A stretch of 12,550 nucleotides of DNA, taken from positions 1 to 12,550 of the forward strand of contig DAOUTY010000026.1 of assembly GCA_030668425.1 (NCBI GenBank), written 5' to 3'. The position numbers and the translations under genes were made by a program. Of this stretch, positions 6,540 through 12,550 are shown piece after piece. Under the pieces are notes generated by a model that did no database searches, had not been told where the DNA came from, and was given only the letters and a program-made list of their open reading frames with translations. Every line of letters starts with the position of its first letter. The first letter of the stretch is position 1. Source of the DNA: Chloroflexota bacterium (GTDB taxonomy: Bacteria; Chloroflexota; Dehalococcoidia; SZUA-161).

Positions 6540-7976
6540 TTAAGGGAACGTAACGACCGCGGTCTCGGCCAGGCGCAGCACAATCCAGGGGTAAATACCC
6601 AGGACCAGGACGCCTATCGAGGTAATAGCCAGGGAGACACGCATCGGAATAGAGGAAGGAATGGGTTCATCGGATAGGGGCTCACCGATGTATATTACCT
6701 TAACCACTCTCAGATAGTAGTAGGCTGAGATGGTGGAGTTGAGCACGGCGATGATGACTAGCCACAGCAGGTCTTGTTGAATGGCAGCATTAAAGATGTA
6801 GAACTTGGCCATGAATCCCACGGTAGGTGGTATACCTATTAGCGAGATGAGGCAGAACGCCAGGATGAAAGAGATAACCGGTGACCTGCGAGACATGCCC
6901 GAGTAGTCAGAGATTTCATCACTCCCGGTTTTATTGGAAATGGCGATGATAGCAATGAAAGCGCCCAAATTGGCCAGGGCATACCCCGCCAGGAAGAAGA
7001 GCACTCCGCTCTTGCCCAGAGTGCTGATGGCGGCTAACCCCACCATGATATATCCAGCATGAGCGATGCTGGAGTATCCCAGCATTCGCTTGATATTGGT
7101 CTGTGCAATGGCGACCACGTTGCCTAGGGTCATGGAAATGGCACCGAGCACAGCGAAAATCATTCCCCAATCGGCGCTTATCGCTTCAATGCCGAAGGCG
7201 GTGTAGAATACCCTCAGAATGACTGCAAAACCGGCCGCTTTGCTTGCCACGGAAAGAAAAGCGGTTATGGGAGTCGGAGCGCCTTCATAAACGTCGGGAA
7301 CCCACATTTGGAAAGGTACGGAGGCGATCTTGAAACCGAAACCTGCAACCATGAGAACTATGCCGAAGAGGAGCGCTGGGCTGTCCCAGAGCTGTCCCCC
7401 AGAGACGAGCGTAGATACTTTGTCTGCGATCTGGTCGAGGTGTGTGCTGCCGGTGATCCCGAAGACAAAGGCCATGCCGAGTAGTAACACTGCTGAGCTT
7501 ATTGCTCCCAGAATCATGTATTTTAGGCCAGCTTCGCTCGACTTCGGGTCTTTGAGGAAAGAAACCAGGGCATACAGGGAGATACTAGCGAGCTCTAGAG
7601 CGATGTATATCGATATGAGTTCGCCGGTAGAGCACATTAGCATCAACCCTCCTGTAGAGAAAAGGATCAATGCATAGTATTCGCCCTGAAATCGGGCGAA
7701 TTTCTTGACGTAGTCCACCGAGGAGATGATGACCAGAGCGGAGATACCCAGAATGAGGAATTTGAAGAACAGGCTGAAATTATCCACCACCAGCATACCA
7801 CTGAATGAAGCCTGCTGCTCGCCCCAGAGCGCTATGGTAAAAGCGATAGGGATTATCAGGCCGAACACGCTGATTACAGCCAAAACCTTCTTTTGCTCAA
7901 TGACGAGGTCAAGCAGAACCACCGCCAGAGCAATTCCGCAGAGACTCAATTCAGGAGATAATAACCAGAAGTTCAA
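6540..7976 (-). CDS. nuoN: NADH-quinone oxidoreductase subunit N
   Basis: NuoN is one of three antiporter-like proton-channel subunits of the complex I membrane arm. The 478 residues are almost wholly hydrophobic, in line with about 14 membrane helices. Functional charges are in place: Glu128 in IALELASISLYAL, Lys152 in GLKYMILGAISS, Lys216 in GFGFKIASVPFQMW, and Lys246 in ASKAAGF. The PFQMWVPDVYEGAPTPITAF block (221-240) is a NuoN signature that separates it from NuoL and NuoM. The start is TTG 7976, with AGGGGGAG (7982-7989) 5 nt upstream. It begins 17 nt after the Nudix gene's stop, so it is probably transcribed with it. It is the last complex I gene of the operon. Confidence 0.96.
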   Translation of the reverse strand: MNFWLLSPELSLCGIALAVVLLDLVIEQKKVLAVISVFGLIIPIAFTIALWGEQQASFSGMLVVDNFSLFFKFLILGISALVIISSVDYVKKFARFQGEYYALILFSTGGLMLMCSTGELISIYIALELASISLYALVSFLKDPKSSEAGLKYMILGAISSAVLLLGMAFVFGITGSTHLDQIADKVSTLVSGGQLWDSPALLFGIVLMVAGFGFKIASVPFQMWVPDVYEGAPTPITAFLSVASKAAGFAVILRVFYTAFGIEAISADWGMIFAVLGAISMTLGNVVAIAQTNIKRMLGYSSIAHAGYIMVGLAAISTLGKSGVLFFLAGYALANLGAFIAIIAISNKTGSDEISDYSGMSRRSPVISFILAFCLISLIGIPPTVGFMAKFYIFNAAIQQDLLWLVIIAVLNSTISAYYYLRVVKVIYIGEPLSDEPIPSSIPMRVSLAITSIGVLVLGIYPWIVLRLAETAVVTFP

Positions 7977-7993
7977 TTATGCTCCCCCTAAAC

Positions 7994-8422
7994 CTAAACT
8001 ATGTTGGCAATTCTAAGCAATTTTTGAGTGTCCTCGTGCAACTCTTCCCAGATGACGGGGATATCCTTGTGGGCAAACCAATGCGCTTCTCCGACATCGC
8101 TGTCTGGTTTGAGGTCCCCTTTGCTTTTCTCAGCAAGGTAGTCAATATAGATAACATGCAACTTGGTTTGGTCTTCCAACTTCACAATTCGATCGAAGGG
8201 AACCAGCGGAGTTGTCAACTCAATCTCCAGATTGGTTTCCTCTTTGACCTCTCGCCTGATGCCGTCTTCTATCTTCTCTCCGAACATTAGCCTGCCACCG
8301 GGGCAAATCCATTTCCCTTGCCAGAATCCCTCTCTCTCTGGTCTGTGTTTGACTAACAGCACCCTGTCACTGTCATCGTGTATCACTGCGCCTACTGCGA
8401 CCATTATTCCTTTATCTGTCAT
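7994..8422 (-). CDS. Nudix hydrolase embedded between nuoM and nuoN
   Basis: A 142-residue single-domain Nudix protein, a Mg-dependent hydrolase of nucleoside diphosphates linked to another moiety. The Nudix box runs from Gly43 to Leu65: G-x5-E49-x7-REVKEETNL. It is canonical except that Asn64 replaces the usual Gly. An antiparallel strand reads VLLVKHR (21-27), and a WICPGG turn (38-43) precedes the box. ATG 8422 is 4 nt after the nuoM stop, and its own stop is 17 nt before nuoN, so it is built into the nuo transcript. The substrate cannot be read from sequence. NADH, ADP-ribose, oxidised or non-canonical nucleotides are all possible, and a link to NAD(H) metabolism is only suggested by location. 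Confidence 0.92.
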   Translation of the reverse strand: MTDKGIMVAVGAVIHDDSDRVLLVKHRPEREGFWQGKWICPGGRLMFGEKIEDGIRREVKEETNLEIELTTPLVPFDRIVKLEDQTKLHVIYIDYLAEKSKGDLKPDSDVGEAHWFAHKDIPVIWEELHEDTQKLLRIANIV

Positions 8423-8426
8423 AGAA

Positions 8427-9917
8427 CTAGCCCCAGATGCTGAATACAGGAGCGATAACGTCGAGAAGTAATCTGGGATAGACGCCGAATAGCAGTATCA
8501 GGCCAACGAAGGCGAAGATGTACGCCTTCTCCATGTTATTGGCATCTCCTACCCCGTCATACTCTGCTTTGGGCTCTCTGTAGAATACTCTCTCTAGCAT
8601 CCATAGGATATATCCTGCTCCAATTACTATGCCGAACACTGCCAGCACCACGCAAGTTTGAATGCCGCTAAAAGCGGTGCTATTGTAACTGCCCATGAAT
8701 ACCGTGAACTCGGCAGCAAAACCAATAGTAGTAGGCAATCCCAGCGCTGCTAGCCCGGCGATGCTGAAAACTACGCAGATAACGGGCATTTGCCTGGCCA
8801 AGCCGCCGAGCAAGGGTATTTGGCGTTGATGCGTTTTATCGTAAACTAGCCCCACCATGGCAAACAAAAGCCCGGTGATGAGCCCATGGCTAAACATTTG
8901 AAGTACGGCTCCGCTGAGGCTGAGCTGGTTCAAGGCGAATATTCCCAATAGCACGAAGCCCATGTGGCTTACCGAGCTGTACGCGATCAGCCTTTTTAGA
9001 TCGGTCTGCCTCATGGTTGCTGCTGCACCATAGAGCACGCTTATCACTGCGAAGACAACTATGATCTTTGCATAGTCCTCAGCTACCCCCGGAACTATGC
9101 CTCCATCACCGAAGCCAGCCACCAAACGAATCATGCCGTATGCCCCCATCTTAAGCAGGACACCAGCCAGGATCACGCTTACTGCAGTAGGAGCGTCGGT
9201 ATGGGCATCGGGAAGCCATGTATGTAGCGGGAACACTGGCAGCTTGATTGCGAAAGCAATGAAGATAAGAAAGAATATCGATGCTAATGGGATGACTGGT
9301 ATCAGTATTGCTGCACCGCTGGCGATATCCACCATGCTGAATGTATGAGGTGAGGCGGAGTAATATAAGGTGAGAATGCCAGCCAGCATGAACGCGCTGC
9401 CAAAGAGAGTATAGACTACGAACTTCATCGCAGAGTACTCTTTCCTGCCGCTGCCCCAGATGGTGATCAACATATACATTGGGATAAGCTCCACTTCCCA
9501 GAAGAGGAAGAAGAGCAGAAGGTCCAATGAGCAGAAGACGCCCAGGATGCCGGTTTCCAAGAGTAGAAGCCAGATGAAGTATTCCTTTGTCCTGATGTTG
9601 ATCTTCCATGATACAAAGACGGCAACTAATCCTATGAAAGTGGTAAGTATTACCATCGGCAAGCTCAAGCCGTCGACGCCGAGATAATACTGGGCGTTAA
9701 TCGAACTGATCCACTGCGCTTGTTCCACAAACTGAAGGCCACCGTCGCGGTCAAACATGACGAACAGCGCAAGTGAGAGGGCAAAGGCAACAAAGGTGAA
9801 CAAGGCTGCGGTGATCCTGACCGTCTTTGCCTCTTTTACCAGCAGGCCAATCACGATAGCTCCGGCTGCTGGAAGGAAGAGGACTATCGAGAGAGGATGA
9901 ATAGACTCTATACTCAA
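8427..9917 (-). CDS. nuoM: NADH-quinone oxidoreductase subunit M
   Basis: NuoM is an antiporter-like proton-pumping subunit of complex I. The protein has 496 residues and a polytopic hydrophobic profile. Key residues are Glu141 in FLFWEVELIPMYM, Lys225 in FAIKLPVFPLHTWLPDAH, and Lys256 in GVLLKMGAYG, equivalent to the E. coli NuoM channel Glu and Lys residues. PLHTWLPDAHTDAPTAVSV (230-248) is typical of NuoM (NuoL has EGPTPVS). The start is TTG 9917 with TAGGAG (9927-9932) 9 nt upstream. It lies 24 nt after the nuoL stop. The stop is followed 4 nt later by the Nudix gene rather than directly by nuoN. Confidence 0.97.
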   Translation of the reverse strand: MSIESIHPLSIVLFLPAAGAIVIGLLVKEAKTVRITAALFTFVAFALSLALFVMFDRDGGLQFVEQAQWISSINAQYYLGVDGLSLPMVILTTFIGLVAVFVSWKINIRTKEYFIWLLLLETGILGVFCSLDLLLFFLFWEVELIPMYMLITIWGSGRKEYSAMKFVVYTLFGSAFMLAGILTLYYSASPHTFSMVDIASGAAILIPVIPLASIFFLIFIAFAIKLPVFPLHTWLPDAHTDAPTAVSVILAGVLLKMGAYGMIRLVAGFGDGGIVPGVAEDYAKIIVVFAVISVLYGAAATMRQTDLKRLIAYSSVSHMGFVLLGIFALNQLSLSGAVLQMFSHGLITGLLFAMVGLVYDKTHQRQIPLLGGLARQMPVICVVFSIAGLAALGLPTTIGFAAEFTVFMGSYNSTAFSGIQTCVVLAVFGIVIGAGYILWMLERVFYREPKAEYDGVGDANNMEKAYIFAFVGLILLFGVYPRLLLDVIAPVFSIWG

Positions 9918-9926
9918 AACTGCTAG

Positions 9927-9932
9927 CTCCTA
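9927..9932 (-). promoter_or_regulatory. Ribosome binding site supporting the nuoM TTG start
   Basis: TAGGAG on the minus strand, 9 nt before TTG 9917. No ATG lies between the nuoL stop and the conserved NuoM N-terminus, so this site is the main support for the TTG start. Confidence 0.7.
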
Positions 9933-9941
9933 CACAAAATT

Positions 9942-11918
9942 CTATCTATAGATGAATAAAACGACCATGATAATCAGTACACCCAGAACTATGGCCAGCC
10001 CATATGATTGAAGCTGACCTGTTTGTAGCCTGCGGAGAGTGCTACTCCCCACAACCGTGATATTAGCAACACCATTGACTATGCCATCGACTACATAGAT
10101 GTCGAATAGCTCTATCAGACGGAATATTCCGTTTTGCAGTATCCTGACAACGAATACCTGCTCGTAAAGCTCGTCGAGGTAGTATTTACGAGAAAACAGT
10201 GTATACAGTGGAGCAAATACTTTCCCTACCCTCTCGGGCGAAATCCACTTGGCGCTGTACATCGTATAGGCGAGGAGAATTCCCGCGAGAGCCACTGCCA
10301 GCGCTATCAAGGGCATGGGCTCTTCGCCGACCTTGGTGAATACGTCGAAGAACCCGTGTGCATGCCAATGGGCGCCATGGAGACCGTAGTATCCTGCCTC
10401 GCCGAGGAACTGGGCTGCTCCTCCACCCCAAATGGCCCAACCGCAGCCAATGGCCATGAGGGCTAATACGGCCATGGGGAAGACCATCACCAGAGGCGAT
10501 TCGTGAGGCTCGCCATGAGCGTGGTCACCATGCCCTTGCTCCCCACCTCTGTATTCTCCACCGAAGGTCATGAATATTACCCTAAACATGTAGAAAGCGG
10601 TCATAAACACAGTAATTATTGCCAGCCAGAACAGAACAGGTGTGTGCTCCCAGGCGTGGAGCACGATCATATCCTTGCTCCAGAAGCCGGCGAGTGGCCA
10701 GATGCCGGAAAGGGACAGCGCTCCTGCAAGGAAGACCAAGAACGTCCAGGGCATGTATTTTCTCAGGCCGCCCATTAGCCTCATGTCGAAGGTGCCGCTA
10801 GCATGACTGACACTGCCTGCTCCTAAAAAGAGGAGACATTTGAAGAAAGCGTGAGTAAACAGGTGGAAAATGCCGACTGCTATACCCAAGCCGATTCCCT
10901 CTTCGTACGTCAAGTACCCCTGGGATATTGCTACACCTACTGTGCCCAGTCCCAGCATCATATAGCCGAGTTGGCTAATGGTAGAGTAAGCCAGCACTCT
11001 CTTGATATCGTTCATCACCAGGCCCATGCTGGCAGCGAAGATGGCTGTGACCCCTCCGATAACGGCTACGAACATTATTGCAAACTCAGAGCTGGCAAAC
11101 ATAGGCAGAGTACGCGCAACTAGATATACGCCAGCGGCAACCATGGTAGCAGCGTGGATTAGAGAGCTGACAGGGGTGGGGCCCTCCATAGCGTCGGGCA
11201 ACCATGTGTGCAGTGGGAATTGCGCGGATTTCCCTACTGCTCCTGAGAAGATACCCAGCGCAGCTAATGTAAGGGTTGTGCCGCCGAGAATCCCTGCCAT
11301 AGCCAAGTTATTGAGCTCAGCTATGTTGAAGGTGCCAGTAGTGAAGTAAAGAATAAGGATGGCGATCAGAAATCCGAAGTCACCGAAGCGGGTGACGATA
11401 AAGGCTTTCTTGGCAGCGGCAGCCGCTGACGGTTTGTGGAACCAGAAGCCGATGAGCAGGTAAGAACCGAGACCAACACCTTCCCAGAAAACGTATACCA
11501 GCAGTAGGTTTGATGCCAGCACCAGGCCCAACATCGAAGCCGTGAACAGGGACATAAAGGCGAAGTAGCGGTGGTATCCCGGGTCACCGTGCATGTATCC
11601 CTGTGAGTATATTTGCACCATGAGGCTGATTCCGGTGACCACGATAAGCATTATCGCCGTGAGGTTATCAGCTACGAACCCCAGGCTTATCCTGAAGTCC
11701 CCGACCACTGCCCATTCTATAGTGCTCTCAACAGGGAACTGATCAGAGCTGGTCATCACCCATATGGAGAGACCGAGAGCGACAGCGAGACAACTGATAA
11801 TGGTATAACCGCTAAGCTTGGGGTAGTTATTGAAGAAGGGCCTCAATACCAGGGAGATGAATGCCAATGAGAACAGTGGCAGCAGAAAGATAACCCACAA
11901 AACAGTACTAGGCAGCAT
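9942..11918 (-). CDS. nuoL: NADH-quinone oxidoreductase subunit L
   Basis: NuoL is the distal proton-pumping subunit of complex I and carries the long lateral helix. The 658 residues fit the family. Conserved charges are Glu146 (VFWEGVGLGSYLLIGFW), Asp180, Lys230 (GAVGKSAQFPLHTWLPDAM), His255 and Lys415 (GFWSKDMI). EGPTPVSSLIHAATMVAAG (245-263) is diagnostic for NuoL. A His-rich cytoplasmic or periplasmic loop lies at about 454-474 (HGDHAHGEPHE), with a second cluster at 514-521 (HGAHWHAH). Such loops recur in NuoL and may be incidental. The RKYYLDELYE segment (578-587) and the final LQTGQLQSYGLAIVLG helix (631-646) mark the lateral-helix end. ATG 11918 follows directly after the stop of the 62-codon ORF (TAGATG), with AAGGAAG about 6 nt upstream inside that ORF, which points to coupled translation. 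Confidence 0.97.
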   Translation of the reverse strand: MLPSTVLWVIFLLPLFSLAFISLVLRPFFNNYPKLSGYTIISCLAVALGLSIWVMTSSDQFPVESTIEWAVVGDFRISLGFVADNLTAIMLIVVTGISLMVQIYSQGYMHGDPGYHRYFAFMSLFTASMLGLVLASNLLLVYVFWEGVGLGSYLLIGFWFHKPSAAAAAKKAFIVTRFGDFGFLIAILILYFTTGTFNIAELNNLAMAGILGGTTLTLAALGIFSGAVGKSAQFPLHTWLPDAMEGPTPVSSLIHAATMVAAGVYLVARTLPMFASSEFAIMFVAVIGGVTAIFAASMGLVMNDIKRVLAYSTISQLGYMMLGLGTVGVAISQGYLTYEEGIGLGIAVGIFHLFTHAFFKCLLFLGAGSVSHASGTFDMRLMGGLRKYMPWTFLVFLAGALSLSGIWPLAGFWSKDMIVLHAWEHTPVLFWLAIITVFMTAFYMFRVIFMTFGGEYRGGEQGHGDHAHGEPHESPLVMVFPMAVLALMAIGCGWAIWGGGAAQFLGEAGYYGLHGAHWHAHGFFDVFTKVGEEPMPLIALAVALAGILLAYTMYSAKWISPERVGKVFAPLYTLFSRKYYLDELYEQVFVVRILQNGIFRLIELFDIYVVDGIVNGVANITVVGSSTLRRLQTGQLQSYGLAIVLGVLIIMVVLFIYR

Positions 11919-12107
11919 CTATATCTTCCTTAAAATATCCTCTATAAGATGTTTCTTAAGTTCGGGTACCAGGACACGGTATCTCGCCCTTTCGCCTGTC
12001 CCGAGTTTCTCAGGCAGGACTCTGATGGGAATTCCCTCGCCCTCGAATAGGTCCTTCCACATCTCGGCTATCATCAAGTTGGGCACAACCTTTATCTCAG
12101 TCCACAT
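11919..12107 (-). CDS. Small conserved-looking protein (62 aa) between nuoK and nuoL
   Basis: A 62-residue soluble protein with no signal peptide or membrane segment and no motif I recognise firmly. It reads as a small alpha/beta domain: a strand (WTEIKVVPN), a helix (MIAEMWKDLFEGEG), a strand (PIRVLPEK), a basic turn, a strand (RYRVLVP), and a C-terminal helix (ELKKHLIEDILRKI). The pattern of N-x-x-x-A-E helix, then G-I-x-x-R-V, then V-L-V-P resembles DUF2007-like putative signalling domains (weak, from memory). Support for its being real: it fills the nuoK-nuoL gap, is 30 nt from the nuoK stop, and ends exactly one base before the nuoL ATG. No strong ribosome-binding site precedes ATG 12107. 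Its function is unknown. Assembly or regulation of complex I is only a guess from position. Confidence 0.75.
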   Translation of the reverse strand: MWTEIKVVPNLMIAEMWKDLFEGEGIPIRVLPEKLGTGERARYRVLVPELKKHLIEDILRKI

Positions 12108-12137
12108 TTGTCAAACACTCAGTAATTAAATATTCCG

Positions 12138-12455
12138 CTATCCTTGCATCAAGTCTGCCTGCTCAATGTCCACGGTGTGGCGGTTTCTGTAAATCGTGAT
12201 TATTATCGCCAGCCCTACTGCTGCCTCGGCTGCAGCAACAGTCATGATAAAGATGGCGAAGACATGTCCTGTGAGCACCACTACATCTGGCACCAGGTAT
12301 CGTGAGAATGCGACCATAGCGATGTTCACAGCATTGAGCATGATCTCAATGCACATCAAGACTACTACCGCATTGCGTTTGGCCAGGGCTCCATACAGAC
12401 CAATGGAGAACAAGATCGCTGAAAGTATCAGATAGTGCTCAAGTCCAAGGCTCAT
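12138..12455 (-). CDS. nuoK: NADH-quinone oxidoreductase subunit K
   Basis: NuoK is a small three-helix membrane subunit of complex I, related to the MrpC antiporter subunit, and part of the proton path next to the antiporter-like subunits. The 105 residues contain the two conserved membrane glutamates: Glu37 in MCIEIMLNAVN and Glu77 in AAAEAAVGLAI (E. coli Glu36 and Glu72 equivalents). The N-terminal helix begins EHYLILSAILFSIGLYG. ATG 12455 has AAAGGA upstream and lies 2 nt after the nuoJ stop, as usual in nuo operons. It is followed by the 62-codon ORF instead of nuoL directly. Confidence 0.96.
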   Translation of the reverse strand: MSLGLEHYLILSAILFSIGLYGALAKRNAVVVLMCIEIMLNAVNIAMVAFSRYLVPDVVVLTGHVFAIFIMTVAAAEAAVGLAIIITIYRNRHTVDIEQADLMQG

Positions 12456-12457
12456 CG

Positions 12458-12550
12458 TTAATCCTTTCCCTCGCGTCTAACCAGTACCACAGCTCCTATG
12501 AGCGCTGCAAGCAGGAGCACAGATGCTATCTCAAAAGGCAGTACAAACCC
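12458..12550 (-). CDS. nuoJ: NADH-quinone oxidoreductase subunit J, C-terminal fragment (cut by window edge)
   Basis: The last 30 codons and TAA stop of a minus-strand frame running off the window's right edge. The visible peptide contains PFEIASVLLLAALIGAVVLV, the conserved last transmembrane helix of NuoJ, followed by a short basic tail (RREGKD). The position immediately before nuoK (2-nt gap) confirms the assignment. The rest of the gene and the proximal nuo genes lie outside the window. Confidence 0.9.
   Translation of the reverse strand, partial: GFVLPFEIASVLLLAALIGAVVLVRREGKD

Noticed and set aside
9151..9609. 152-residue minus-strand open frame inside nuoM
   Set aside because: It is out of frame within a clear nuoM gene, with a composition unlike a real protein.
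10497..10559. His-rich segment of NuoL as a metal-binding novelty
   Set aside because: Histidine-rich loops at this position are common in NuoL proteins, so it is not evidence of a new function.
1..12550. CRISPR, transposase, phage, toxin-antitoxin, tRNA or rRNA genes
   Set aside because: None was seen. The window is filled by recognisable housekeeping genes with short gaps.

Overview
The window looks like a piece of an anaerobic bacterial chromosome, most plausibly a Chloroflexota (Dehalococcoidia-like) genome or MAG. That placement is an inference. It rests on gene content (an H+-translocating complex I operon, and a MJ0619/Tes-type radical SAM protein beside dnaX-recR), mid-range GC, frequent TTG starts and a GTAGGGGC-type palindromic repeat. 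No 16S or other decisive marker is present. Coding density is very high, nearly everything is on the minus strand, and there is no phage, transposon, CRISPR or tRNA/rRNA gene.

Layout, left to right. (1) Positions 1-865, plus strand: the 3' part of a long-chain polyprenyl diphosphate synthase, cut by the window edge. (2) Positions 865-927: a small convergent intergenic gap made almost entirely of two palindromes. The TAG stop codons of both flanking genes lie in their GTAG/CTAC ends. (3) Positions 924-5859, minus strand, transcribed right to left: dnaX - ybaB/ebfC - recR - radical SAM (MJ0619/Tes-like) - recO. This is a replication/recombination operon with a putative lipid-type radical SAM gene inside it. 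A strong sigma70-type promoter (TTGAAC-17-TATAAT on the minus strand) sits just upstream of dnaX. (4) Positions 5971-6447, minus strand: ybeY, the 16S rRNA-maturation metalloprotein, with a weaker extended -10 promoter candidate of its own. (5) Positions 6540-12550, minus strand: the distal half of a complex I (nuo) operon in the order nuoJ(partial)-nuoK-orf62-nuoL-nuoM-nudix-nuoN. Two genes that are not complex I subunits are embedded in it: a 62-codon ORF whose stop abuts the nuoL start (TAGATG), and a Nudix hydrolase that starts 4 nt after the nuoM stop.

How the genes work together. DnaX builds the clamp loader. YbaB, RecR and RecO are nucleoid and recombination-mediator proteins, and RecO with RecR loads RecA on gapped DNA. 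NuoJ/K/L/M/N form the proton-pumping membrane arm of complex I. The polyprenyl synthase probably makes the isoprenoid tail of a quinone or of undecaprenyl-type carriers. The radical SAM protein is the least understood and most interesting gene. Its family includes the archaeal tetraether lipid synthase, and it lies one gene away from the isoprenoid synthase. The rest of the window is mostly ordinary housekeeping DNA, and I do not see an unmistakable new system.
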